A stretch of DNA of 64,000 nucleotides, taken from assembly GCF_001653755.1 (NCBI RefSeq), contig NZ_CP015125.1, positions 3,229,945 to 3,293,944 of the forward strand, written 5' to 3'. The position numbers were made by a program, and so were the translations under genes. The DNA is from Dokdonia donghaensis DSW-1 (lineage in GTDB: Bacteria; Bacteroidota; Bacteroidia; Flavobacteriales; Flavobacteriaceae). The notes under the pieces are model-generated. The model did not search any database. It was not told where the DNA came from and saw nothing but the letters and a program-made list of their open reading frames with translations. Below, piece after piece: positions 16,627 to 25,187 of the stretch. How positions within the stretch are numbered: the first letter of the stretch is position 1; every line of letters starts with the position of its first letter.

Positions 16627-17628
16627 ATGTCAAGACTTAAAATTGCTATAAACGGTTTTGGACGTATAGGAAGAACTGTTTTTAGGCTCATAGAGCAGCA
16701 TCCCGATATGGAGGTTGTTGCCATAAATGATATTGCAGATGCAAAGACGCTTTCTCACCTCCTTAAATATGATAGCATACACGGTGTTTTGCACAAGCAA
16801 ATAAGAGCCGGAGAATCTTCTATAGTAATTAACGATAAGGACATCCCTCTTTATTGTAAAAAAGAAATTTCAGAAATTCCTTGGGGAGATACCGCTCCAG
16901 ATTTTGTAATCGAAAGCACAGGTAAGTTTAAAACTAAAGACGAGCTTCAAAAACACATCGCTGCTGGTGCAGCTCGTGTTATTTTAAGTGTTCCTCCGGT
17001 AGACGAAGACATCCCTATGATTGTTATGGGGGTTAATCACACAGAAATTACTAGTACTGATACTATTATCTCTAACGCTTCTTGTACTACAAATAATGCA
17101 GCACCTATGGTGCAAATTATAGATGATTTATGCGGTGTAGAGCAGGCTTACATCACAACAATACACTCTTACACAACAGATCAAAGTTTACACGATCAAC
17201 CCCATAGAGATTTGAGGAGAGCTCGCGCAGCAGGACAAAGTATTGTACCTACTACTACGGGAGCCGCAAAAGCACTTACGAGTATCTTCCCACATCTATC
17301 TGACGTAATAGGTGGTTGTGGTATACGTGTACCTGTACCTAATGGATCACTTACAGATATCACCTTTAATGTAAAAAGAGATACCACTATTAAAGAAATT
17401 AATGAGGCTATGAAGACAGCGGCAAATGGTAGACTTAATGGTATCTTATCATACACAGAAGACCCTATAGTATCTATAGATATAGTGGGCAACACAAGCT
17501 CTTGCACTTTTGACGCTCAAATGACATCTGTAATAGGAAAAATGGTAAAAATTATAGGTTGGTACGATAATGAAATGGGATATTCTAGCAGATTAGTTGA
17601 CTTAATTCTATACATTTCTACAAAATAA
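16627..17628 (+). CDS. gap: Glyceraldehyde-3-phosphate dehydrogenase, type I
   Basis: This 333-residue protein has the NAD-binding motif NGFGRIGR (9-16), the catalytic cysteine in SNASCTTNN (C153) and the C-terminal WYDNEMGYSSRLVDL. It oxidises glyceraldehyde-3-phosphate to 1,3-bisphosphoglycerate in glycolysis, or the reverse in gluconeogenesis. The start at 16627 (MSRLKIAING) gives the usual length. The common SCTTNCL is SCTTNNA here, a change outside the catalytic residue. It follows lipA after 4 bases and is probably co-transcribed with it. A paralogue elsewhere in the genome is possible. Confidence 0.95.
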   Translation: MSRLKIAINGFGRIGRTVFRLIEQHPDMEVVAINDIADAKTLSHLLKYDSIHGVLHKQIRAGESSIVINDKDIPLYCKKEISEIPWGDTAPDFVIESTGKFKTKDELQKHIAAGAARVILSVPPVDEDIPMIVMGVNHTEITSTDTIISNASCTTNNAAPMVQIIDDLCGVEQAYITTIHSYTTDQSLHDQPHRDLRRARAAGQSIVPTTTGAAKALTSIFPHLSDVIGGCGIRVPVPNGSLTDITFNVKRDTTIKEINEAMKTAANGRLNGILSYTEDPIVSIDIVGNTSSCTFDAQMTSVIGKMVKIIGWYDNEMGYSSRLVDLILYISTK

Positions 17629-17660
17629 TTTATCTTGCACAAGGATTTTAGATAAAAACT

Positions 17661-19886
17661 ATGAATGTGAATGTACTCTTAGTACGTTTCTTTTTTGCAC
17701 TACTCCTTACTTATCCTATGATAAGTGTTGCCCAAAAGAGGGAAACTATTGAGGAAACACTTGTAAATAATAAGATAGACTCGCTTCTTAATAGAGCGGT
17801 TATAGCTGTTTCTGAAAGTGATTACACGCAAGCCATAGATATTTTAAACTACTCTCGAGATCTTGCAACAGATATAGGTCATACTAAAAGAGTGGGCTTA
17901 ACATCAGGAACACTAGCAAAATTATACTTTGAACTTAATGACTACGAGAGTGCAAAAAGAGAAAATAAAAAAGCTCTTAAAGCACAAAAAGAAGCAAATA
18001 GTCCTGACCTTTTAGGGCAAAGTTATATTACCGCCACTGAGCTTTCGCTTGTAGATGGAGACCAACGAGAAGCTAATAACAACATCACAAAAGGACTGTC
18101 GATACTTGAAGATAGCAGTCGTGATGATTTAAAATCACAACTATATAACTTAAGAGGTACTATATTACAATCAAGCAGCAATCATATAGATGCAATACAA
18201 GCATATGACCAAAGTATCACACTCGCATCTCAAGCAAATAATGCATACTTAAAAACACAATCACTTGCTAATAAGTCTGTAAGCCTTGCCACAGTAGGAA
18301 GACTAGAGGAAGCAGATGAAACCTTGCTAGAAATAGAGGGTTTTGCAAACGGCAAAGATCTTCCTAACATCACAAATACACTATACAAAACAAAACATCT
18401 CATAGCACAAGCTAGAGGAAATTACAAAGAAGCAAATGATTATCTTACGATGTACTATGCATCAAAAGATGACACCGATTTAAGAGCTCCAAGTCAAGTA
18501 TTGCCTAATGGACCAAATGAGGAACTAGATGCAATGGTTACTCAACTTGAAAAAGATGTGCTTATTGAAAAAGATCGAAACTCAAAAGCAATGCGATTAA
18601 CACTAGTGCTTAGTATTGCACTTTGTTCTATTTTAGCCTTACTTACATTATCGCTTTATAAAAACAACAATTTAAGGGCAAAAGCAAATGAACTCTTACA
18701 GGCAAAAAATGTCGAACTTGTTATTGCTAGAGATAATGCCGAAAAAGCATCTACAGTAAAAGCACAATTCTTATCTACCATTACTCACGAGCTGCGCACA
18801 CCTATGTATGCAGTAACAGGCCTCACACACTTACTTTTATCAGAAAACCCTACAGACGAGCAAAAAAAGCATCTTGACTCGCTCAAATTCTCTGGAGAGT
18901 ACTTACTCTCACTCATAAATAATATACTAGACCTTAATAAACTAGAAGCAAACAAAGTAGAGGTAGAAGAAACGAGCTTTAATCTCAAGAAGCGTATTGA
19001 AGATGTACTTTTTGCATTAGGGAAGTCTGCTAGAGATAAAGGTAACAAGTTACACCTAGAAATAGATGAAGATATACCTCTTGAGGTACTAGGAGACCCT
19101 CTTATGATATCACAAATACTTATAAATCTTGTAGGTAATGCTATCAAGTTTACAAGAGATGGTGACGTATGGATACGCGTTCAAAAAATAGCGCAAGGCG
19201 AGGCAGACATAAGATTACATTTTGAGATAGAAGATAATGGTGAAGGAATCTCAAAAAAGAAACAAAAGACCATTTTCCAAAACTTCACTCAAGGTTCTGT
19301 AGCAATAAACAGAAAATTTGGGGGTACTGGGTTAGGACTATCTATTGTAAAAAATCTATTAGACTTACTTAATAGTAAAATATCTCTAGACAGTACACTA
19401 GGAAAAGGAACAACCTTCAAGTTTGACCTTAAATACAATCTAATGCAGGCATTACCTGGTGAAGACAATCCTCATAATATTATTTATGACATTGATTATG
19501 TCGCACTAGAAAATCGTCATATTCTTGTGGTAGAAGACAACAAGATTAACCAGATGATTACTCGTAAGATTCTTGAAAAAAACAAGATGACTTGTGATAC
19601 TGCAGATAATGGCGAGATTGCTGTGGAAAAGGCAAGAACAAAAAAATACGACCTCATCCTTATGGACATCCATATGCCAGGCATAAGCGGTATGGAGGCG
19701 ACAGAACAAATACGCGAGTTCAATAAAGAAATTCCTATTCTAGCTCTTACTGCTGTTACTATAGATGAAAATATTGACGATTTTTATGCAGTAGGTTTTA
19801 ATGATATCATACCTAAACCGTATAAAGTCGAAGAGTTCTTCCAGAAAATACACAACGGCCTTAGAAACAGTAAAGTATTAAACTAG
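17661..19886 (+). CDS. TPR-containing hybrid sensor histidine kinase/response regulator
   Basis: This 741-residue protein has a signal peptide (about 1-25), a predicted periplasmic sensor of tetratricopeptide-like repeats (about 35-280) and one membrane helix (about 312-332). A dimerisation/phosphoacceptor domain carries the histidine in TITHELRTPM (H376). The ATPase domain has ILINLVGNAIKFT, DNGEGIS and FGGTGLGLSIVKNL, and a C-terminal receiver domain (about 613-730) has the phosphorylatable aspartate in LILMDIHMPG (D669). It should autophosphorylate and pass phosphate internally, acting on an unknown downstream partner. No output DNA-binding domain or neighbouring regulator is seen, so the target is unknown. 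Confidence 0.92.
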   Translation: MNVNVLLVRFFFALLLTYPMISVAQKRETIEETLVNNKIDSLLNRAVIAVSESDYTQAIDILNYSRDLATDIGHTKRVGLTSGTLAKLYFELNDYESAKRENKKALKAQKEANSPDLLGQSYITATELSLVDGDQREANNNITKGLSILEDSSRDDLKSQLYNLRGTILQSSSNHIDAIQAYDQSITLASQANNAYLKTQSLANKSVSLATVGRLEEADETLLEIEGFANGKDLPNITNTLYKTKHLIAQARGNYKEANDYLTMYYASKDDTDLRAPSQVLPNGPNEELDAMVTQLEKDVLIEKDRNSKAMRLTLVLSIALCSILALLTLSLYKNNNLRAKANELLQAKNVELVIARDNAEKASTVKAQFLSTITHELRTPMYAVTGLTHLLLSENPTDEQKKHLDSLKFSGEYLLSLINNILDLNKLEANKVEVEETSFNLKKRIEDVLFALGKSARDKGNKLHLEIDEDIPLEVLGDPLMISQILINLVGNAIKFTRDGDVWIRVQKIAQGEADIRLHFEIEDNGEGISKKKQKTIFQNFTQGSVAINRKFGGTGLGLSIVKNLLDLLNSKISLDSTLGKGTTFKFDLKYNLMQALPGEDNPHNIIYDIDYVALENRHILVVEDNKINQMITRKILEKNKMTCDTADNGEIAVEKARTKKYDLILMDIHMPGISGMEATEQIREFNKEIPILALTAVTIDENIDDFYAVGFNDIIPKPYKVEEFFQKIHNGLRNSKVLN

Positions 19887-19889
19887 TTT

Positions 19890-19911
19890 TTACGCTTTCG
19901 CGAAAGCGTAA
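19890..19911. repeat. GCTTTCGCGAAAGC palindrome (22 bp), intergenic
   Basis: A perfect 22-bp palindrome filling most of the gap between the convergent histidine kinase and lpxK genes. Confidence 0.95.
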
Positions 19912-19921
19912 CAGAAACTAT

Positions 19922-20941
19922 TTACTTCTCATTATACTCATTTACAAAATGGGTGATGCCTCTGTCAAAGTTTTGACTATTATTTAAAAATGCCACTTTT
20001 ATAGGTAAGTAATATAAATGTCTCATTGTAAGTAATGGGCGTAGCCTTACGTAATCCTTTTCTGTGGTGAGGATACAATCTAGTTTTTCTAACTCAACAA
20101 TCTCTGAAGCAGAAAAATTATGATGATCACCATATGACTTATGATTAAAAGACAAGCCATCGCTTGTTAAGTAATTTACTAGAGGCTCAGGGTTTGCAAT
20201 ACCCGTAACCAGAGTTACATTATGCACTTTTAAGCTATGTAACTGCACATTGCCATTTGCTCCATAAACACAATCGTCATAAGCTATTTTTGTAAAAAAC
20301 ACTTCTTGGCCTGCTGTAGTTTTTAGTTGTCGTATTATATTTTCTTGCTCGACCTTACTTAGTTGTGAGGGGCACTTTGTAACTACAACCACATCTGCTC
20401 TACTTGCACCAGATCTAGGCTCTCTCAAATTACCTGCAGGCAATAAATAATCATTACTATACAAATCACCGTAGGCAGTTAATAAAATCGAGTATCCTGG
20501 AGTTACCTTTCTATGCTGGTAGGCATCGTCTAGAAGTATGACTTCTAGCATATTTTCCTTACCTAATAACCTTGAGATACCGGCCTGTCTATCTTCACAA
20601 ACGGCTACATTAATAGCATCAAATTTTTGAGCAAACTGTAATGGCTCATCTCCTACCTCTGTCGCTAGGCTTGTAGGTAAGACATCTCTATAACCCTTTG
20701 TAGTACGTCCATAACCGCGACTCAGGGTTGCAACACGTTTATGAGCTTGTAGCAGCCTTATAACATACTCGGTCATTGGGGATTTACCAGTACCTCCTAC
20801 GCTTAAATTACCTATACAAATAACGGGCAGGTCATACTTTTTTGAAGATAAAATACCCGCATTAAAGAGTTTATTTCGCGTAAGCGTAATTGCATAGTAC
20901 ACTCCCGCAAAAGGAAATAATAAGAGACGTAGTTTTCTCAT
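19922..20941 (-). CDS. lpxK: Tetraacyldisaccharide 4'-kinase
   Basis: This 339-residue protein has an N-terminal membrane-associated helix, the P-loop SVGGTGKSP (47-55) and the LpxK motifs LSRGYGR and DDAYQHR (about 140-146). It phosphorylates the 4'-position of the lipid A disaccharide at the inner membrane, so the organism makes lipopolysaccharide. Near its N-terminal coding region a degenerate copy of the palindrome is visible (20875-20890). It is divergent from the Nif3 family gene. Confidence 0.94.
   Translation of the reverse strand: MRKLRLLLFPFAGVYYAITLTRNKLFNAGILSSKKYDLPVICIGNLSVGGTGKSPMTEYVIRLLQAHKRVATLSRGYGRTTKGYRDVLPTSLATEVGDEPLQFAQKFDAINVAVCEDRQAGISRLLGKENMLEVILLDDAYQHRKVTPGYSILLTAYGDLYSNDYLLPAGNLREPRSGASRADVVVVTKCPSQLSKVEQENIIRQLKTTAGQEVFFTKIAYDDCVYGANGNVQLHSLKVHNVTLVTGIANPEPLVNYLTSDGLSFNHKSYGDHHNFSASEIVELEKLDCILTTEKDYVRLRPLLTMRHLYYLPIKVAFLNNSQNFDRGITHFVNEYNEK
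20875..20890. repeat. Degenerate palindrome copy inside lpxK
   Basis: TTCGCGTAAGCGTAAT differs from the right half of the standard element by one base, and its left arm is not conserved. Confidence 0.35.
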
Positions 20942-20974
20942 AAAACGAAGGTATCATTTTTTATCTTTACGATT

Positions 20975-22069
20975 ATGACAGTACAAGAGGTAAGTAATAT
21001 ATTAAATGAGTGGGCTCCCCTAGCCTATGCCGAAGATTTTGACAACGTAGGCTTACTTGTGGGTGATTATAACCAGCAGGTGAGCAATATATTAGTCTCT
21101 CACGACGCATTAGAAAATGTGGTTGATGAGGCTGTTGCAAAAGATTGTAATCTTATTGTATGTTTTCACCCCATCATATTTTCTGGTTTAAAAAAAATTA
21201 CGGGTGGCAACTATGTACAGCGAGTGGTTCAAAAAGCTATAAGAAATGACATCTCCATATTTGCAATTCACACTGCTCTAGACAATGTAGAACACGGAGT
21301 AAATTACGGAATGTGCAAGGCTCTAGGACTAGAAAATGCAAAAATACTAAGCCCTAAAAAGAATCATATTTTAAAACTAACTACATATGTTCCTCACAAA
21401 AATACACAAGCACTCTCTGAAGCTTTATTTAGCACTGGTGCGGGGAGCATAGGTAATTATGAGGAGTGTAATTTTCAACTAGAAGGGAAAGGGACTTTTA
21501 AGGGCAATGACAAGTCTAACCCTGTTATAGGAACGGCTGGTATGCGCCACACAGAAAAAGAAACTCAAATAAATATTACGTTTGAAAAGCACTTACAATC
21601 TAAGGTCCTCAAGACACTTTTTACACATCACCCATATGAGGAAGTGGCTTATGAGATTACACAACTAGAAAACAGACTACAAAATGTGGGAATGGGTATG
21701 ATAGGTGAACTGGAGACTGCAATGCCAGAAGGTGACTTTCTCTCTTACGTAAAAGCGACGTTTCAAACAGGAGGTATACGACATTCTGCCTTAAGAGGTA
21801 AAGCTATAAAAAGAGTAGCCGTTTTGGGTGGCAGTGGGGCATTTGCCATAGGCGCTGCAAAGGCTCAAGGAGCAGATGCACTTATCACTGCAGATCTAAA
21901 ATATCACGACTATTATCAAGCCGAAAATAAAATCTTACTGTGCGATGTGGGACATTATGAGAGTGAACGCTTTACGAAAAACTTAATTGCCGACCATCTT
22001 ACAGAAAAAATTAGTACTTTTGCAATCATTTTATTTGAGGAAAATACCAATCCTATCAACTATTTTTAA
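20975..22069 (+). CDS. Nif3-like dinuclear metal centre protein
   Basis: This 364-residue protein belongs to the Nif3/YbgI family. It begins with EWAPLAYAEDFDNVGLLVGD, has the metal-ligand region VCFHPIIFSGLK (about 62-73) and HTALDN (about 99-104), and ends with LITADLKYHDYYQA and LCDVGHYESE. An inserted middle domain (about 130-260) is typical of the longer members. The family forms hexameric rings with a two-metal site. Proposed roles include GTP cyclohydrolase-like activity, but none is settled. The zinc-ribbon homologue follows after 3 bases, a pairing common in Bacteroidota, so they probably act together. Confidence 0.9.
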   Translation: MTVQEVSNILNEWAPLAYAEDFDNVGLLVGDYNQQVSNILVSHDALENVVDEAVAKDCNLIVCFHPIIFSGLKKITGGNYVQRVVQKAIRNDISIFAIHTALDNVEHGVNYGMCKALGLENAKILSPKKNHILKLTTYVPHKNTQALSEALFSTGAGSIGNYEECNFQLEGKGTFKGNDKSNPVIGTAGMRHTEKETQINITFEKHLQSKVLKTLFTHHPYEEVAYEITQLENRLQNVGMGMIGELETAMPEGDFLSYVKATFQTGGIRHSALRGKAIKRVAVLGGSGAFAIGAAKAQGADALITADLKYHDYYQAENKILLCDVGHYESERFTKNLIADHLTEKISTFAIILFEENTNPINYF

Positions 22070-22072
22070 CGT

Positions 22073-22852
22073 ATGGCAAAGAAGAAAGAAGCAACAGTAG
22101 AAGAGAAACTACGCTCGCTTTACGATTTACAACTTATTGACTCACGTGTGGACGAGATCCGCAATGTACGTGGAGAACTTCCTTTGGAAGTAGAAGACCT
22201 TGAAGATGAAGTAGCTGGTCTTAACAAGCGCATCGAGAAGTTGGAGAACGACTTAAAACTGGTAGATGACTCTATCAAGGCTAAAAAAATACAAATAGAT
22301 GACTCTAAAGCAGCTATCAAAAAGTATTCTGAACAGCAAAAGAACGTACGTAACAACCGCGAGTTTAATGCATTAAGCAAAGAGGTAGAGTTTCAAGAAC
22401 TTGAAATTCAACTTGCAGAAAAAAACATACGCGAGTTTAAAGCCCAAATTGAACAAAAAGGTGAAGTAATTGCTCAGACTAAGGAACGTCTAAGCGAGCG
22501 CAAGGAACACCTTAAGCACAAAAAGAGTGAGCTAGACGCTATTCTTTCTGAAACAGAAAAAGAAGAAAAAGCACTTCTAGCAAAAAGCGAAGAGTACGAA
22601 AACAACATAGAAGAGCGCCTTGTAAAAGCTTACAAGAGAATACGATCTAGCGTACGTAATGGTCTTGCCATTGTACCTATAGAACGTGGAGCTTCTGGAG
22701 GATCTTATTTTACAATACCACCACAGGTACAAGTAGAGATTGCAGGTCGCAAGAAGATTATTACAGATGAGCATTCTGGTCGTATCCTTATAGATAGCGA
22801 ACTAGCAAATGAGCAAACTGAAAAAATGAATACACTTTTCAGTAAGCTGTAA
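22073..22852 (+). CDS. Coiled-coil protein of the C4 zinc-ribbon family, cysteines lost
   Basis: This 259-residue protein is mainly a long coiled coil (about 35-185), followed by a small C-terminal domain. The C-terminal part (ASGGSYFTIPPQ ... DEHSGRILID) aligns by eye with the zinc-ribbon domain that in relatives reads CGGC ... CxxCGRIL. Here all four cysteine positions are S, S, D and S, so zinc binding is not expected. The function is unknown. Coupled to the Nif3 gene by a 3-base gap and followed by a strong terminator, it is the end of a two-gene operon. Confidence 0.85.
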   Translation: MAKKKEATVEEKLRSLYDLQLIDSRVDEIRNVRGELPLEVEDLEDEVAGLNKRIEKLENDLKLVDDSIKAKKIQIDDSKAAIKKYSEQQKNVRNNREFNALSKEVEFQELEIQLAEKNIREFKAQIEQKGEVIAQTKERLSERKEHLKHKKSELDAILSETEKEEKALLAKSEEYENNIEERLVKAYKRIRSSVRNGLAIVPIERGASGGSYFTIPPQVQVEIAGRKKIITDEHSGRILIDSELANEQTEKMNTLFSKL

Positions 22853-22873
22853 TTATCTTTTTAAATAATATTT

Positions 22874-22902
22874 AAAAGCCTTCTCACCAGAAGGCTTTTT
22901 TT
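22874..22902 (+). terminator. Rho-independent terminator after the Nif3/zinc-ribbon operon
   Basis: An 11-bp stem, AAAAGCCTTCT with AGAAGGCTTTT, has loop CACC and a T run. Confidence 0.92.
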
Positions 22903-22974
22903 ATGCTACAATTTTAACCTACTGCCTATACTGTCATTAACATAACCCTAACAATAACGCACCACGTTATAGTA

Positions 22975-22982
22975 TAGCTTTG
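22975..22982 (+). promoter_or_regulatory. Candidate -7 element (TAGCTTTG) of msrA
   Basis: An exact TAnnTTTG match 16 bases before the msrA ATG. Confidence 0.45.
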
Positions 22983-22998
22983 TAATAAAATTATCGTT

Positions 22999-23655
22999 AT
23001 GAAAATTATTGCAGCAATCACAGCTCTTATCACATTATTGAGTTGTAATTATGACACAAAACCTATGGCAGAACCCACTGCTATGCTTGAGCCGGTAGAA
23101 GTTGCCACCCAAAACGGGATGCGCAAGGCATACTTTGCAAGCGGCTGCTTTTGGTGTGTAGAAGCTGTTTTTGAAAGTGTAAAAGGTGTAGATGAAGCCA
23201 TAAGTGGTTATAGTGGAGGCACAGAAGACAACCCTACTTACAAACAAGTAAGCTACGGAAAAACAACACACGCAGAGGCTGTAGAGGTGATTTACGACCC
23301 GGAAGTGATAAGCTATCAGCAATTGGTAGATGTCTTTTTTGGATCACAAGACCCTACGACCAAAAATAGACAAGGACCAGATGCTGGACCACAATACAGA
23401 TCTATTGCATTTTACCAAAATGAAGATGAGAAGAAAATTATAGAAAATACCATTACGGCATTAAATGAGTCTACATACGACGGCCGTATTGTAACGCAAG
23501 TACTTCCCTTTCAGAAATTTTGGATCGCAGAAGCATATCACCAGGATTATGAAAAGAACAACCCAAACAATCCATACATTCAAAACATATCTGTGCCTAG
23601 ATACAAAAGGTTTGCAGCTAAGTTTCCTGAGTTACTAAAGGATGATGCTCATTAA
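22999..23655 (+). CDS. msrA: Peptide-methionine (S)-S-oxide reductase, lipoprotein form
   Basis: This 218-residue protein has a lipoprotein signal with the lipobox LLSC (cysteine 16), then the MsrA domain with catalytic ASGCFWCVEAVFE (active-site Cys50, with Cys53 next to it), GYSGG and YHQDYEKNNP. It reduces S-methionine sulfoxide in proteins. The lipobox indicates that it is anchored in the envelope, protecting periplasmic or outer-membrane proteins from oxidation. Its stop codon overlaps that of the convergent methyltransferase within TTAA. Confidence 0.95.
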   Translation: MKIIAAITALITLLSCNYDTKPMAEPTAMLEPVEVATQNGMRKAYFASGCFWCVEAVFESVKGVDEAISGYSGGTEDNPTYKQVSYGKTTHAEAVEVIYDPEVISYQQLVDVFFGSQDPTTKNRQGPDAGPQYRSIAFYQNEDEKKIIENTITALNESTYDGRIVTQVLPFQKFWIAEAYHQDYEKNNPNNPYIQNISVPRYKRFAAKFPELLKDDAH

Positions 23656-24455
23656 ATTTTTACAGCTTTAATTTCAAAAATTAAAGGATACAAACGGTCT
23701 TTACTCACGTAGAGACCGTTTTCATTTTTTACCAGATCTGGCAACACATCATATGGAGCGCCATCGTGCTCTCGCATATATTGTATCTGTAAGCCAGCTT
23801 CTGCTAGGGCAGTCACGACCTCCCCTAGACCGTGATTCCAGCCATATTCTTTACTCACCATCTGGGCATCTTCTTGCGCATAGGTACCCTCGTACTCCTC
23901 ATAAATCACTTCTTCTTGTGCATAACCATAACGCATCTCAGGTTGCTTTTTTGTATAATCAAACATCCAGACTATGGGATGAAATTCTACCATATAAAAC
24001 TCCCCTCCCACCTCAAGGCGATCTGCGATAACTTGTGCCCAAGGTTTTAAATCTGGAAGCCAGCCTATAACTCCATAACTTGTAAATACAATATCAAACT
24101 TTTCTTGTACATAGTTATTTGTATCGAGTACATTACAGCACACAAATTTTGCCGATAGATTAAGTTCTTTATTTAGCTTTCGCGAAAGCGTAATCGCCTC
24201 ATCACTTATATCTACTCCCGTACAGAGGGCTCCCATCCTTGCCCAGCTCAAGGTATCTTGTCCAAAATGACACTGCAAATGCAAGAGTGATTTACCAGTA
24301 ACATCACCTAGTGCATCAAGCTCATATGAGTTAAGCGAACTTTTACCAGACATAAATCCTTTCATATTATAAAAGTCACTTGCGGCGTGGATAGCTACTT
24401 TCTTATTCCAGGTTTCTTTATTTGTAGCAAAGTAATCTTGATGCTCTTTTGACAT
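23652..24455 (-). CDS. SAM-dependent methyltransferase, class I
   Basis: This 267-residue protein has class I methyltransferase motifs: LLHLQCHFGQDTLSWARMGA (about 62-81), which contains a glycine-poor variant of motif I, then CTGVDISDEAITLSRKL and FDIVFTSYGVIGWLPDL. It should methylate a small molecule or lipid using S-adenosylmethionine; the substrate is unknown. The ATG at 24455 (MSKEHQDY) is chosen because the longer frame upstream overlaps the divergent gene and has no matching features. Residues LSRK (about 92-95) come from a palindrome copy. Confidence 0.8.
   Translation of the reverse strand: MSKEHQDYFATNKETWNKKVAIHAASDFYNMKGFMSGKSSLNSYELDALGDVTGKSLLHLQCHFGQDTLSWARMGALCTGVDISDEAITLSRKLNKELNLSAKFVCCNVLDTNNYVQEKFDIVFTSYGVIGWLPDLKPWAQVIADRLEVGGEFYMVEFHPIVWMFDYTKKQPEMRYGYAQEEVIYEEYEGTYAQEDAQMVSKEYGWNHGLGEVVTALAEAGLQIQYMREHDGAPYDVLPDLVKNENGLYVSKDRLYPLIFEIKAVKI
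24176..24189. repeat. GCTTTCGCGAAAGC palindrome (14 bp), intragenic
   Basis: The 14-bp core inside the methyltransferase gene, read in frame as LSRK. Confidence 0.9.
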
Positions 24456-24471
24456 ATTCCGTATTTTTGAA

Positions 24472-25125
24472 ATGATGAAAAAGATACTACATTTTAATAA
24501 AGTAGCCATTAATGCAATGCCCTCTCGGTACAGAGCAAATTTTATTAATAGCATTACGGGTTTTAAGAGTGCAAACCTTATAGGCACCATCTCTCCAGAG
24601 GGAACAGAAAACATAGCAGTTATAAGTAGTATCACGCACATAGGGAGCAACCCGCCACTACTAAGCTATATCACAAGACCCATTACAGTAGCTAGGCATA
24701 CGTATAGCAATATAAAAGAAACAGGGGTCTTTACCGTAAATCACATACATAGCAATATCATAAACCAGTCTCACCAGACGGCTGCAGCTTATGACAGTAA
24801 CACATCTGAGTTTAACGCCGTGGGGCTTACAGCAGCATATCGTGATGATTTTAAAGCTCCTTTTGTAAAAGAAGCACACATACAGCTTGCTTGCGAGTAC
24901 GTAAACGAGTACGAGATTAAAGAAAATGGCACCATACTCGTAATAGGTGCAATTACAAATATTACCATTCCCGAAGAGACTTTATATGGAGATGGCTGGG
25001 TGCACTTACAAAAGGCAGACGGCGTAGCTATTAATGGGCTAGATGGGTATACTTCTCCTCAAATAATAGACAGATTTACCTACGCAAAGCCAGATAAAAA
25101 AGCGACATCTATTTTAGACAAGTAG
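24472..25125 (+). CDS. Flavin reductase-like (FMN-binding split-barrel) protein
   Basis: This 217-residue protein resembles the flavin reductase-like family: INSITGFKSANLIGTISPEG (about 26-45), SSITHIGSNPPLLSYITRP (about 52-70) and FTVNHIHSN. It should bind FMN in the cytoplasm and transfer electrons from NAD(P)H, though the partner is not known. Two adjacent ATG codons (24472 and 24475) could both start it. It is divergent from the methyltransferase with only 16 bases between starts. Confidence 0.82.
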   Translation: MMKKILHFNKVAINAMPSRYRANFINSITGFKSANLIGTISPEGTENIAVISSITHIGSNPPLLSYITRPITVARHTYSNIKETGVFTVNHIHSNIINQSHQTAAAYDSNTSEFNAVGLTAAYRDDFKAPFVKEAHIQLACEYVNEYEIKENGTILVIGAITNITIPEETLYGDGWVHLQKADGVAINGLDGYTSPQIIDRFTYAKPDKKATSILDK

Positions 25126-25146
25126 AGGTAAATAGGCTGTATAGAG

Positions 25147-25154
25147 TATCTTTG
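25147..25154 (+). promoter_or_regulatory. Candidate -7 element (TATCTTTG) of kdsA
   Basis: An exact TAnnTTTG match. Transcription would begin about 7 bases downstream, inside the adjacent palindrome copy. Confidence 0.5.
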
Positions 25155-25158
25155 TTAC

Positions 25159-25172
25159 GCTTTCGCGAAAGC
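25159..25172. repeat. GCTTTCGCGAAAGC palindrome (14 bp) at the kdsA transcription start
   Basis: The 14-bp core with TTA/TAA flanks, between the kdsA -7 element and the ATG. It covers the expected start of transcription. Confidence 0.92.
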
Positions 25173-25187
25173 ATAAAAATTCACATT

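Noticed and set aside
24462..24469. TATTTTTG as promoter of the flavin reductase-like gene
   Set aside because: It lies only 2 bases before the ATG, and family sequence needs that start, so it is probably chance.
25152..25187. Longer N-terminus for kdsA
   Set aside because: It would translate through the palindrome and starts inside or before the likely transcription start; KdsA relatives start at MKLSS-type sequence.
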